From NCBI GenBank assembly GCA_001507425.1, contig LMAJ01000006.1, positions 124,001-188,000 on the forward strand: a DNA stretch of 64,000 nt, given 5' to 3'. Each line of letters starts with the position of its first letter. The first letter of the stretch is position 1. Positions 14,923-22,826 of the stretch are shown one piece after another. The DNA comes from Flavobacteriaceae bacterium CRH. GTDB taxonomy: Bacteria; Bacteroidota; Bacteroidia; Flavobacteriales; Flavobacteriaceae. A model generated the notes under the pieces. That model ran no database searches and was not told the DNA's origin. It was given only the letters and a program-made list of their open reading frames with translations. The translations under genes were made by a program, and so were the position numbers.

Positions 14923-16023
14923 ATGAATTCTCAAAACTTACCAATACAAGAAACAGCCGGAAATATTGCCCTAGTAGTAGGAGCAACCGGAATTGCCGGA
15001 AGCAATCTTGCCATAAAACTTCTGGAAAATGGATGGACTGTTTTTGGACTTTCAAGAAATCCGAAAAATGATATTGAAGGTTTGCACCCAATTGCGGCTG
15101 ATTTGCTTAATACTGAATCATTAACGGCTGCTTTAATTGATGTTAATCCCACGCATGTTTTTTTTACAACATGGATGCGCAATGATACTGAAGAAGAAAA
15201 TATCAGGGTTAACAGCGCGATGGTTCGAAATTTACTAAACGTTTTATCGCCTAAAAATTCAGTAAAACATGTTTCGTTGGTTACGGGTTTAAAACATTAT
15301 TTAGGGCCTTTTGACGCTTATGCTAAATCAGGAAGTTTGCCTGAAACGCCATTGAGGGAGGAACAGCCACGATTAAACCTGCCAAACTTTTATTATGCGC
15401 AGGAAGATGAAGTTTATGAAGCGGCCGCCAAAGATGGTTTTTCATGGAATATTCACCGACCGCATACGTTAATTGGAAAGACTATTGGAAACGCTATGAA
15501 CATGGGAACAACTTTGGCTGTTTACGCCAGTATTTGCAAGCATGAAGGAACTCCGTTTATTTGGCCGGGCTCTGATGCGCAATGGAATGGCGTTTCGGAT
15601 GTTACGGATGCCAAAGTTCTTGCAGATCAGATTATTTGGGCAGCTCTTAATACTGAAGCTCACAATAAGGCTTTTAATATTACAAATGGAGATGTTTTCA
15701 GATGGAAATGGCTGTGGCCGAAAATCGCCGAATGGTTTCAAATTGAATTTGAAGATTATAATGGAACTATTAAACCTCTTGAAATTGTACTAAATAAAAA
15801 AGAGGCTATTTGGGCATCAATAACAAAAGAAAATCAATTGGTAGAAGAAAATTTAAGTCAGCTGGCATCTGCATGGCATACAGATCTTGATTTAGGACGA
15901 CCTTTAGAGGTTATGACAGATATGTCAGAAAGCAGAAAACTTGGTTTTGCAACGTATAAAGATACCAAAGATTCGTTTTTTGAATTGTTTGCTCAGTTAA
16001 GAAATGATAAAATTATACCTTGA
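14923..16023 (+). CDS. Progesterone 5-beta-reductase/iridoid synthase-like (PRISE) SDR
   Basis: This 366-residue extended SDR has GATGIAG at residues 20-26 for NADP(H) binding. The atypical PRISE catalytic pair appears as Lys124 in TGLKHYLG and Tyr157 or Tyr158 in NFYYAQED, where ordinary SDRs have YxxxK. RPHTLIG and the FNITNGD-x-FRWKWLWP segment are also typical. Family members reduce activated C=C bonds of enones with NADPH. The bacterial substrate is unknown; detoxification of reactive enones would fit the redox context. It has its own promoter with an FNR-type box upstream and is likely controlled by the adjacent Crp/Fnr protein. Confidence 0.87.
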   Translation: MNSQNLPIQETAGNIALVVGATGIAGSNLAIKLLENGWTVFGLSRNPKNDIEGLHPIAADLLNTESLTAALIDVNPTHVFFTTWMRNDTEEENIRVNSAMVRNLLNVLSPKNSVKHVSLVTGLKHYLGPFDAYAKSGSLPETPLREEQPRLNLPNFYYAQEDEVYEAAAKDGFSWNIHRPHTLIGKTIGNAMNMGTTLAVYASICKHEGTPFIWPGSDAQWNGVSDVTDAKVLADQIIWAALNTEAHNKAFNITNGDVFRWKWLWPKIAEWFQIEFEDYNGTIKPLEIVLNKKEAIWASITKENQLVEENLSQLASAWHTDLDLGRPLEVMTDMSESRKLGFATYKDTKDSFFELFAQLRNDKIIP

Positions 16024-16051
16024 TATTTTTAATTCATGGTAGTTTAAATAA

Positions 16052-16080
16052 CAATGACGGTTTTATAAAAACCGTCATTG
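16052..16080. terminator. Bidirectional terminator
   Basis: A 13-bp perfect stem, CAATGACGGTTTT (16052-16064) with its complement at 16068-16080, and a 3-nt loop. It lies between the reductase and the convergent broken HxlR gene. Confidence 0.8.
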
Positions 16081-16123
16081 TTTATATTATAAGAATTGAG
16101 TTTTTCTCTAAATAATATTTATC

Positions 16124-16513
16124 CTAATGAGCATCTCCGGAACGATCGTTTCTAATTTTTTGGCGGTGTTGAATTCCCCATCTGGTCATTGCTCCCACAA
16201 GTTCTTCAAGAGTGTGACTGTAAGGCATTAATTCGTACTCAATTAATACAGGATACCCAACAGAGACTTTTTTTATAATAAAACCATTGAGTTCAAGTTC
16301 CTTGAGTTCACTTGACAACACGCGTGCAGAAATTCAGGTAACTTGTTTTTGTAGTTCACTAAATCTATTATTTCCTCTTGCCATAGCAATGATAATCATA
16401 AGTTTCCATTTCCCGCCAATAGCATACAAAGTATCACTTACCGCTGCCATCATTGTGGTGCATTCATCACTAAATTCTTTGGTTATTTCCGGCTTTTTTG
16501 TTTCTTTTTTCAT
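16124..16513 (-). pseudogene. HxlR-family regulator interrupted by one in-frame TGA
   Basis: Starting at the ATG at 16513, the minus strand encodes a complete HxlR protein of about 129 codons. Codon 60 is TGA (16334-16336). The sequence before the stop reads GGKWKLMIIIAMARG and ELQKQVT; after it, ISARVLSSELKELELNGF continues in the same frame. In the family this position is the conserved Gly of a V/I-T-G-I-S motif, so a single GGA-to-TGA change explains the break. The N-terminal Cys17 is kept. Everything else is intact, so either the mutation is recent, the base is a sequencing error, or the gene is truncated and inactive. It is divergent from the SnoaL-like gene at 16641. Confidence 0.85.
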
Positions 16514-16540
16514 GTTATGGTTTTAAAAAATTATCTGCTA

Positions 16541-16589
16541 ACCTTTTAGTAACTAGTAATAAAATGTAAGCAAATATAAATTAATTTTG
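16541..16589. promoter_or_regulatory. Divergent control region of the broken HxlR gene and SnoaL-like gene
   Basis: TAGTAACTAGTAA (16547-16559) is a 6-bp direct repeat. On the minus strand, with the flanking bases, it contains GTTACTAAAAGGTTAG, similar to the GGTTACTTTTAGGAAAG element in front of the intact HxlR gene (10785-10800). TAATTTTG (16582-16589), perfect to TAnnTTTG, serves the SnoaL-like gene 52 bp downstream. Confidence 0.45.
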
Positions 16590-16640
16590 AATCTGTAAAT
16601 CATTTACAATAAAGAATTTTCAAATATTAAATACAAAATT

Positions 16641-17081
16641 ATGACACTAGAAATTTTAAAAACAAAAGAAGAATTAAGACAATTAATTGATGCTTATGCG
16701 AGTTTAGGAGACGAAAAAAAGATTGCTGAACAAATGAGTGTTTTTACACCAGACGTTATTTATCAAGTTTATATGAACGACTTTTTAGCAGCAAACGTTT
16801 CAGGAAGAGATAATCTGGAGAAAGAGTTTAATGGACATGCTTCTCAGGTTAAAACGTATTTTACTTTAAACGGACAGCATACTGTTACTATAAATGGAGA
16901 TGCTGCGAACGGTGTATCTTTTTCTCAAATAAAAATGATAAGAGAATCCGAAGGCAAAGATATTCTTACTGATTATAGCGTTAAGTATGAGGATCAATAT
17001 GTATATCAGAACGAGAAATGGTTGATAAAAGAGCGCACAGGTTATTTTATAATAGTTGAGTCGAGGGTAGTTACTAACTAG
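16641..17081 (+). CDS. SnoaL/NTF2-like domain protein
   Basis: This 146-residue single-domain protein matches the SnoaL-like (NTF2 superfamily) pattern: an N-terminal helix pair (ELRQLIDAYASLGDEKKIAEQ), then the VFTPDVIYQVY strand and later HTVTINGDAANGVSFSQI and YEDQYVYQNEKWLIKERTGYF. Members are cytoplasmic and may be isomerases, hydrolases or ligand binders. No catalytic residue can be assigned. Divergent placement from the HxlR pseudogene suggests it was that regulator's target, so it may now be deregulated. Confidence 0.82.
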   Translation: MTLEILKTKEELRQLIDAYASLGDEKKIAEQMSVFTPDVIYQVYMNDFLAANVSGRDNLEKEFNGHASQVKTYFTLNGQHTVTINGDAANGVSFSQIKMIRESEGKDILTDYSVKYEDQYVYQNEKWLIKERTGYFIIVESRVVTN

Positions 17082-17140
17082 ATATCAGAATGATAATTTT
17101 TTAGAATTATATTGCTGTTAAATGCTAAACGTAATTAATA

Positions 17141-17182
17141 AAAAAAACGGGACAAAAAAGCTTTTCTTTGTCCCGTTTTTTT
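17141..17182. terminator. Strong bidirectional terminator
   Basis: A 16-bp stem with ACGGGACAAA in the left arm (17141-17156) and its complement at 17167-17182, flanked by A and T runs. It lies between convergent genes. Confidence 0.88.
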
Positions 17183-17199
17183 TATTGAAATATAAATTT

Positions 17200-18741
17200 T
17201 TAATTATCACAGAAAGCCCCAATTTGCTGTAAATGTCTTTCTGTTTGGTATTTATTAAAGTTGTCCCATTTTGGAGGGAAACTTGTTTTTTGTCCGTACA
17301 TAGCATCCAGGCAAACATTGTTGTCTTTGTATTTATCATGTAAAACAGCGACGATTTTAAAGAAAAATTCATCTAGCATTACAATTGCTTCAAATTCAGA
17401 TTTTAATGTGTTATAATTAGCAGCTGACGGATTTAATAATTGTAATAAATTTAAAACTTCATTCTTTTCTTCTTCATTCATTTCAGTTGCATAACCCATC
17501 TTTAAAGACTTAAAAACCAGATTATTCCATGCTTTACTGTCATGTCCCCATTGAACATCAGGAAGATTTAAAGAATGTTCGCAAATTAGAATTATAGCGA
17601 AAAGTACATCATTTAAATACTCAGCCGGAAACTCATCAAAACTTCTGAATTCAAAACCGCTTTGGTACATTTTTTCCTGATTAAAATCAAGGCCAACTTC
17701 CGAAAGCATTTCATATTCCATATCAGCTTCAATCTGATCGCGCCACCAAATATTTTCTTCTTTTTCAAATTTTAGCAATTTTCTAAAATCATCAACTTTA
17801 TAGGTTAAAATTTTACCTTTTGGCATTGCTTTATTATACGTTCCTACGCCAATATAACGAGACATGGCATTTCGCATAGAACCCAAAGTAAATTTTTTGT
17901 CAAGGCTGTATTTGTCACTTATCACGCCCATAATATCCGGGCTTCCAAGCGTTGCTATAAAGAAAGGCTCAAACCATTGCAGTAAATAAATAGCATTGGC
18001 ATGCGTTTTTTCAAACTGATTATAATCTACAATTCGGCTGTCTTCGGTTAATGATGGTAAAGTAATATGAAAATGGTAGGTTCCGTTATTAAACAAAACA
18101 AGGTTTTCCTGATTGGTCATGAACATATTAAGTCCGTTATTATAATCCGGAAAGTTTAATTTTCCGTTTAAAACAGATGATTCATTGATTTTATCAAGGA
18201 ATAATTTTTTGGTTGCTTTAAGTTCTTTGCAGGAATCAGCGATTGTTCTGTTTTCAAAATATTTAGTTACAAACTCGATAGAATCTCCATCAAAATGTAC
18301 AGAACCCATAGTTTTATTTCTTTGGGTAATCATACTTTGAATATTATACGGCTGATCTTCAAGGAAAAGCTCCATGATAGATTTTCCTAAATATTCAGGA
18401 TTTTCAAGAGGTTGTGCGCTTACTTCGCCGGTTTCGGTATCAACGAGCGGTTTTATTGGCGCAATAGTTTTGTGCTGGTAATTGATATCCAGTTTTTCAA
18501 GCGAATGACTGTTCATCATTCTGCTTACTTTATAGTTTTCATTCAAACCAAAAGCTTTCTTTAAAATAGGGGCAAGGCTTTCCGGTTTATAGCATTTTCT
18601 ATAGTCAATACTGTATTTCTCAAAACCAATTTTTTCTTGTATAAACTCACCAGAAACTATTAGGGATTCTTCAAATTGCATATAGGTTTCGTTTTCTAAT
18701 CCAATTCCCCAATAATATTTTTTTGTCTGATTGTCTTTCAT
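17200..18741 (-). CDS. Putative glutamate-cysteine-ligase-fold (GCS/amidoligase-like) protein
   Basis: This 513-residue cytoplasmic protein is not a family I can name firmly. Three features suggest the glutamine-synthetase/GCS ligase fold. An N-terminal YWGIGLENETYM (residues 10-21) resembles the GxExE nucleotide/metal motif. THFHITLPS-like residues appear as YHFHITLPS (222-230). SGFEFRSFDEFP (361-372) closely resembles the VEVRSLD motif of gamma-glutamylcysteine ligases. Residues 250-310 hold FEPFFIATLGSPD and NAMSRYIGVGTY, also reminiscent of the fold's core. If correct, it would form an amide bond between a carboxylate and an amine at the cost of ATP. It is downstream of a likely papain-fold peptidase gene (19174-19911) on the same strand, but with a 432-bp gap. 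Confidence 0.6.
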   Translation of the reverse strand: MKDNQTKKYYWGIGLENETYMQFEESLIVSGEFIQEKIGFEKYSIDYRKCYKPESLAPILKKAFGLNENYKVSRMMNSHSLEKLDINYQHKTIAPIKPLVDTETGEVSAQPLENPEYLGKSIMELFLEDQPYNIQSMITQRNKTMGSVHFDGDSIEFVTKYFENRTIADSCKELKATKKLFLDKINESSVLNGKLNFPDYNNGLNMFMTNQENLVLFNNGTYHFHITLPSLTEDSRIVDYNQFEKTHANAIYLLQWFEPFFIATLGSPDIMGVISDKYSLDKKFTLGSMRNAMSRYIGVGTYNKAMPKGKILTYKVDDFRKLLKFEKEENIWWRDQIEADMEYEMLSEVGLDFNQEKMYQSGFEFRSFDEFPAEYLNDVLFAIILICEHSLNLPDVQWGHDSKAWNNLVFKSLKMGYATEMNEEEKNEVLNLLQLLNPSAANYNTLKSEFEAIVMLDEFFFKIVAVLHDKYKDNNVCLDAMYGQKTSFPPKWDNFNKYQTERHLQQIGAFCDN

Positions 18742-19173
18742 TTATACTTACTTTCTTTTTTATGATTAATTATACTTTTAAAGTCATTGTTTTATTCGGA
18801 AATACAAACCTAATTTATTTAAAATCAGAGTCGGGAAATCTTTTAACGGATAAAGCATAGTTGTTATATCCATTAAAAAAGCTTTACTTACTTTTAAAAA
18901 TGTAGAAATGTATATGTTAGAAATTTTGCACTTGTATCGACCGAAGATTGATAAAAAAGTAAAATTTTATAATTGGGGTTATAAAATTTGTATTGTAATT
19001 AAATACTTTTATATCAATAATTTAAGCAGAAGAATAGCTAAAAATGTAACTTTTGCTATCCATGTTTTTTCTAAGTTGCAAAAGTAGTTTTTTATTATGG
19101 TATTTGCAAGTAGTTAACATGCTGAAAATCAATAATTTTTTTTAGCAGTTTTAACAATTGCACCAATTATTTT
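18742..19173 (-). promoter_or_regulatory. 432-bp non-coding region with two promoters reading toward the ligase-like gene
   Basis: No convincing gene is present. The minus strand has a strong promoter: TTG at 19107-19109, 20 bp, then TACTTTTG at 19079-19086. A second -7 match, TAGGTTTG, is at 18805-18812, 63 bp from the start codon. The distal promoter would give a 5' leader of about 330 nt, or a separate small RNA. The leader contains a 13-codon frame starting ATGGATAGC but nothing with family support. I see no terminator between the two promoters. Confidence 0.5.
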
Positions 19174-19911
19174 TTATTCATGGTAATAAAACACAAAAGA
19201 GGAATATAATTCGTCATTCCACCAGTCTTTTCTCACTTCTGAAAAGTAATTATAATTTAATTTTCCGGCCTGCGATTGCAGCGGATAAACGACAACGCCA
19301 TTTTCCCGATATGCCTTATGCAAATCAGTTTCCGGGACAACAGGAACAATATGTCCTGAAAGTCCTTTTTCTCTTCTTTTGGCGCAGATTATTCCAATTC
19401 CGCCATCGGTATTTACCTTATTCTGAATTTCTTCGGCAGTAAACATTCTTTTCCAGCCAAAACTGGCTCCCCATTCTAAAAACCAATCGTGTATAGCGCT
19501 TGAATAAATGCGATCTACGGTTTCTTCAAAAACGGCTTCTACCTCTTGTCCTTTTAATATTTTTTCGAGAGATTCGTCTGTCCACCAAACCGTTGGAACA
19601 TAGACTTTAGCAAAATAACAATAATCATAAGAATACACATTACAATAGGTATCTTCTATGGTTCTTTGATATCTGATATTTTTTTCAACATCAAGTTTAT
19701 CAATAAGTTGGTGAATGCTTTCTTTTTTGCTCGCAACATCTGTCAAATCTCTAAACGGAATAGAGGAATCCTTAATGGGTTTTTCCTTCATTTCCATAGA
19801 ATCCAAGCGGGATTCCGGATCTGGTAATAAATCGGCTTTTTTTATTTGACTATTCGGTATCGGATTATCAACCAGAGGCAATGAAGCTTGTGATACTGTG
19901 TAATTTTCCAT
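19174..19911 (-). CDS. Putative papain-fold (NlpC/CHAP-like) peptidase or amidase
   Basis: This 245-residue protein has no signal peptide. Residues 1-75 are a Pro/Asp/Lys-rich, probably flexible tail. The C-terminal 165 residues show the order expected of a CHAP/NlpC-type cysteine peptidase: TYCNVYSYDYCYF with Cys90 at the start of a helix, SGHIVPVVPE with His187, and VVYPLQSQAGK about 20 residues later. Trp- and Phe-rich helices separate them. This is a motif-order assignment, not a firm family match. It lies upstream of the ligase-like gene on the same strand. A ligase and a matching amide hydrolase would make a plausible pair, but the gap between them means co-expression is unproved. Confidence 0.55.
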   Translation of the reverse strand: MENYTVSQASLPLVDNPIPNSQIKKADLLPDPESRLDSMEMKEKPIKDSSIPFRDLTDVASKKESIHQLIDKLDVEKNIRYQRTIEDTYCNVYSYDYCYFAKVYVPTVWWTDESLEKILKGQEVEAVFEETVDRIYSSAIHDWFLEWGASFGWKRMFTAEEIQNKVNTDGGIGIICAKRREKGLSGHIVPVVPETDLHKAYRENGVVVYPLQSQAGKLNYNYFSEVRKDWWNDELYSSFVFYYHE

Positions 19912-20067
19912 TTTGACTACTTAAAATTAATTGGCGTAACGCTGCATGAATTTATGATTTGTGCAGCGTATGTTGTCAACCAAAAAGTAAATATAAGAAT
20001 TTAACTTTCCTAAGAGTTGTAGATAAAGACAAATTATAGAAAATATGTTAGGATTTATTTAGCGGGT

Positions 20068-20610
20068 TTAGGGCAATTTTTTATTTTTCTGTCTTGTTGC
20101 AAGCGAAGGCTGCTCAAAATAGGAGGTAAGTTCTAATGAATAAATGACACTTGTAATCTTCCATTTTCCATCTCTTTTGATTAATGTTAAGTACTTGCCG
20201 CCCCAATTTGTCATTTTGTTATTGGCCCAAAAACTGTAATCCATGGTTACGGCTGCAACAGTTCCGTCTTCGACAATATCAATATTATCAAATTTATCTT
20301 CGGTAGAGTGATATTTGAATAAACCTCTTAAAAAGCCTTTATAACTTCCTGAAAAATAATTGCTTCTGGCTTTTTCTTTTCCTTTTGTTTCTATTTCTTT
20401 ATTTTGAGATTTTTCCATAAGTGCGGCACACCAGGTAACAGTTCCTTCATTAAATAAATTGTAAAAAGCTATAGAATCCCTTTTAATAACACTTTGGCTA
20501 TATTGCTCAATAATAGCTTTTATTTCTTTTTTATTGTTTGTATTTTGTTGTGCATAAGATTGTTGAATCGTAATCAAAAACACAAAAAGCAGTAGTTTTA
20601 TCTCTTTCAT
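20068..20610 (-). CDS. Secreted SnoaL/DUF4440-like protein
   Basis: This 180-residue protein begins with a signal peptide ending near Ala-Gln at residues 20-22, followed by an NTF2/SnoaL-like domain. Supporting segments are IKAIIEQYSQSVIKRDSIAFYNLF near the start and GGKYLTLIKRDGKWKITSVIYS near residue 150, the usual closing strands of DUF4440-type domains. It is probably periplasmic. It is the last gene of a three-gene operon with the tautomerase (10 bp gap) and the Crp/Fnr gene. Function unknown. Confidence 0.8.
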   Translation of the reverse strand: MKEIKLLLFVFLITIQQSYAQQNTNNKKEIKAIIEQYSQSVIKRDSIAFYNLFNEGTVTWCAALMEKSQNKEIETKGKEKARSNYFSGSYKGFLRGLFKYHSTEDKFDNIDIVEDGTVAAVTMDYSFWANNKMTNWGGKYLTLIKRDGKWKITSVIYSLELTSYFEQPSLATRQKNKKLP

Positions 20611-20620
20611 TTTTCTTTGA

Positions 20621-21028
20621 TTATTTAAGTTTTAAACGATTATTGATCCACTTATATTCAATAGTTAATCCATCGTATCCATAAGCATCTGCTTTTGTTT
20701 CTTCGATTGCCGTATAACTTACCGGATGAATTGTACCAAGACGATCTGCCAATGCCTGATGTACAGCATCGATATATTTGGCCTTATCTTCTTTTAAATT
20801 TGTAGAATCTGAAATTTTAATCGTCAGATGAAAACTTTTTGCTTTTAATTCACTCAGGGATTCTGAATTAATAAACCAAAAATCGTCCGGAATAAACGAT
20901 ACGGTAACAACCGTAACTTCTGGTTTTTTGTTTAAGACCTTTTTGGTAAGGCCACTAATAATTACGGCTAATTCTTTTGCTAAAACAGTATCTTCTTTAC
21001 CGCTTACTTTTAAACTGATTACAGGCAT
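20621..21028 (-). CDS. 4-oxalocrotonate tautomerase-like protein
   Basis: This 135-residue protein starts Met-Pro-Val-Ile, so removal of Met would expose the catalytic N-terminal Pro of the tautomerase superfamily. The first 60 residues show the beta-alpha-beta pattern (KELAVIISGLTKKVLNKKPE, then TVVTVSFIP), and a second similar half follows, so it is a double-length form. Tautomerases interconvert enol and keto forms in aromatic catabolism, and some have other roles. It sits 52 bp downstream of a Crp/Fnr gene and 10 bp upstream of a SnoaL-like gene. A minus-strand GAGCTTTG at 21058-21065 may give it an extra promoter. Confidence 0.8.
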   Translation of the reverse strand: MPVISLKVSGKEDTVLAKELAVIISGLTKKVLNKKPEVTVVTVSFIPDDFWFINSESLSELKAKSFHLTIKISDSTNLKEDKAKYIDAVHQALADRLGTIHPVSYTAIEETKADAYGYDGLTIEYKWINNRLKLK

Positions 21029-21080
21029 ACTTCAAATATTTTAAAATTAATGAAGTACAAAGCTCAGTATAACAGTATTG

Positions 21081-21656
21081 TTATTTATTGATGTATGTTA
21101 AGAGTTTTATTCTGCTTAGCGATTCAGGTTTAATGCCTAAATAAGAAGCTATATGATATTGAGGCACTTTTTGCTCAATATTGGGATAAAGTTTTCGAAT
21201 CATTTCTAATCTTTCTGCAGCAGAATTTTTCAGGAACGAGGTTTCTCTTTTGCATTTTCGAATAAAATAATTATCAGAGATGTATTTTGCCAGTTTTAAA
21301 AAGTTATTGTCTTTTTCAAGCAAGGCGTTAAACTGCTTATGTGTAATGTAATAAATCTCAACATCTGTCAAAGCTTCAATATTGCAATTGGTTGGCATTT
21401 GGGTCAAAAAACTGGTATAGGCGCTCATGAAACTGTTTTCAAGATAAAAGTCATTGTTAAACTCTCCATCCTTATTTTGAACGTAAGACCTTAATGTGCC
21501 GGAAATTACGATTGCAATAAAATCACAAACAGAACCTTCCTGAATTAAAAAATCTTTTTTCTTTACATTTTTGATGCGCAGTTCTTTATGAAATTCTTCG
21601 AAATGAATATCCTTTAATCCTAAGGTTTCTGTAAATAAAGCTCTTAATGTTTCCAT
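21081..21656 (-). CDS. Crp/Fnr-family transcriptional regulator (third of three)
   Basis: This 191-residue regulator has a cNMP-binding-like roll (about residues 20-130) and the C-terminal helix-turn-helix YHIASYLGIKPESLSRIK. It is more distant from the regulators at 2743 and 14253 and lacks their WWT segment. There is no cysteine cluster for an FeS centre. It is the first gene of an operon with a tautomerase and a SnoaL-like protein. I find no TTGAT-N4-ATCAA box around it, so it probably uses a different operator. Confidence 0.87.
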   Translation of the reverse strand: METLRALFTETLGLKDIHFEEFHKELRIKNVKKKDFLIQEGSVCDFIAIVISGTLRSYVQNKDGEFNNDFYLENSFMSAYTSFLTQMPTNCNIEALTDVEIYYITHKQFNALLEKDNNFLKLAKYISDNYFIRKCKRETSFLKNSAAERLEMIRKLYPNIEQKVPQYHIASYLGIKPESLSRIKLLTYINK

Positions 21657-21747
21657 TGTATTTTTTATAAAACATTGAATGTAAAGGTAATTGATTTATG
21701 ATTGATTTTTTTGTAATCCAATAACAAACTATTTGGCAATTACATAT

Positions 21748-21779
21748 AAAAAAAGGTAAACGTTCTGTTTACCTTTTTT
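21748..21779 (-). terminator. Intrinsic terminator of the acidic repeat-protein gene
   Basis: AAAGGTAAAC pairs with GTTTACCTTT around a 5-nt loop. On the minus strand the hairpin ends in a long T-run, 26 bp past the stop of the gene at 21805. Confidence 0.82.
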
Positions 21780-21804
21780 GTCAAAGTCATCATAAATTCG
21801 ATGC

Positions 21805-22155
21805 TTATTTATTATGCTTATTTTCTGTATCATCAGTATTCGAATCTTCTTTATCGATGTTTTTTTCCTGATTCAGATTATTTGATTCGATGTATTTATT
21901 GTTTTCCGGATTTTTAAGGTTTTCAATAAATTCTTCTTTATACGGATCTTCTTCTCTCGCATAATTATCATTATCAACAGGTGTATTTTGATCTAAATAA
22001 TCAGGATCGCTTTCGCCAAATTCTGATGCATTTTCCAAATCGGGTTTTTTCTGATATTGATTTTCGGTTTCTATAAAATTACCATCTACAAGAGTATTTT
22101 GGTCAATAAAATCTGGGTCTGTTTGTCCATATTCATGGTTATTTTGCTTTTCCAT
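21805..22155 (-). CDS. Small acidic Asn/Asp/Glu-rich protein with an internal duplication
   Basis: This 116-residue cytoplasmic protein contains two copies of a 17-residue unit, FGESDPDYLDQNTPVDN (46-62) and the similar YGQTDPDFIDQNTLVDG (9-25). The rest is rich in Asn, Glu, Lys and Asp, with no hydrophobic core, so it is probably disordered. It is one of three small acidic proteins here (with 12069-12380 and 58977-59264). Its upstream region has GCTGATAAAT (22205-22214, minus strand), also found in front of the 12069 gene. No function can be assigned. Confidence 0.7.
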   Translation of the reverse strand: MEKQNNHEYGQTDPDFIDQNTLVDGNFIETENQYQKKPDLENASEFGESDPDYLDQNTPVDNDNYAREEDPYKEEFIENLKNPENNKYIESNNLNQEKNIDKEDSNTDDTENKHNK

Positions 22156-22383
22156 AATGTTGTTTTTTTAAAATTATTATTTCTTTCAAAAGCATAATAA
22201 AATTATTTATCAGCTTCTTTTTCGAAGTTTCCTGCTTTTTATATTAAAATGCAGAAGATAAATTTACGCTAAATACGCATTCCACTTCTTATAGAAAAAT
22301 AAAGGATAGTTGCGTAATTTAGACCTTTAAGGACTAACTACTATAGGGTTAAGCTCAAAAATAACTCAACAATTTTAGTATTT

Positions 22384-22440
22384 TACTAATTGCTTAGTAT
22401 AAAAACTAATTAATTAGTTTGTCTACTAATTAATTAGTAG
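22384..22440. promoter_or_regulatory. Triple BlaI/MecI-type operator at exact 20-bp spacing
   Basis: Two perfect 18-bp palindromes, AAACTAATTAATTAGTTT (22403-22420) and CTACTAATTAATTAGTAG (22423-22440), are preceded by an imperfect third, TACTAATTGCTTAGTA (22384-22399). Their centres are 20 bp apart, so all lie on one DNA face. The last site overlaps a -7-like TATCTTG just before the BlaI start codon at 22464. Autorepression by BlaI is the obvious reading. The rest of the 308-bp spacer (22156-22383) shows no gene. Confidence 0.8.
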
Positions 22441-22463
22441 TATCTTGCACGAAAATATTTACG

Positions 22464-22826
22464 ATGATAAAACTAGCTAAACGGGAAGAACAAATTATGC
22501 AGGTGTTTTGGGATTTAAACAAAGCATTTATAAGAGATATTATTCCATTATTACCAGATCCGAAACCACATTATAATAGTGTGGCTACAATAGTGAAAAT
22601 TTTAGCAGAAAAAGGTTTTCTGAATTTTGAAACTGCGGGAAACATGCATTGCTTTTTTCCGGTTATCAGTAGAGAAGAGTATCAGCAATTTGCATTGAAG
22701 GATATTGTTAGCCAGTATTTTGACAATTCGTATCCTAGAATGCTTGCCTTTTTTGCCAAAGAACAAAAGCTTTCAGAAAAGGAATTGGACGAAATAGTAA
22801 ACATTATTAAAAAAGATAAAATATGA
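22464..22826 (+). CDS. blaI: BlaI/MecI/CopY-family repressor
   Basis: This 120-residue winged-helix repressor has the family pattern: LAKREEQIMQVFWDLNKAFIRDIIP for the first helices, HYNSVATIVKILAEKGFL for the recognition helix and wing, and a C-terminal dimerisation helix with LSEKELDEIVNIIKKDK. It binds the palindromic sites directly upstream and is normally cleaved or released when the membrane partner BlaR1 is activated. Its stop overlaps the BlaR1 start (ATGA). No beta-lactamase gene is seen nearby, so the controlled genes are likely only these two or lie elsewhere. Confidence 0.93.
   Translation: MIKLAKREEQIMQVFWDLNKAFIRDIIPLLPDPKPHYNSVATIVKILAEKGFLNFETAGNMHCFFPVISREEYQQFALKDIVSQYFDNSYPRMLAFFAKEQKLSEKELDEIVNIIKKDKI

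Noticed and set aside
16334..16336. TGA as a selenocysteine codon in the HxlR gene
   Set aside because: The position is a conserved Gly in the family, the gene has no need for selenocysteine there, and no SECIS-like hairpin is obvious downstream. A nonsense change or a sequencing error is simpler.
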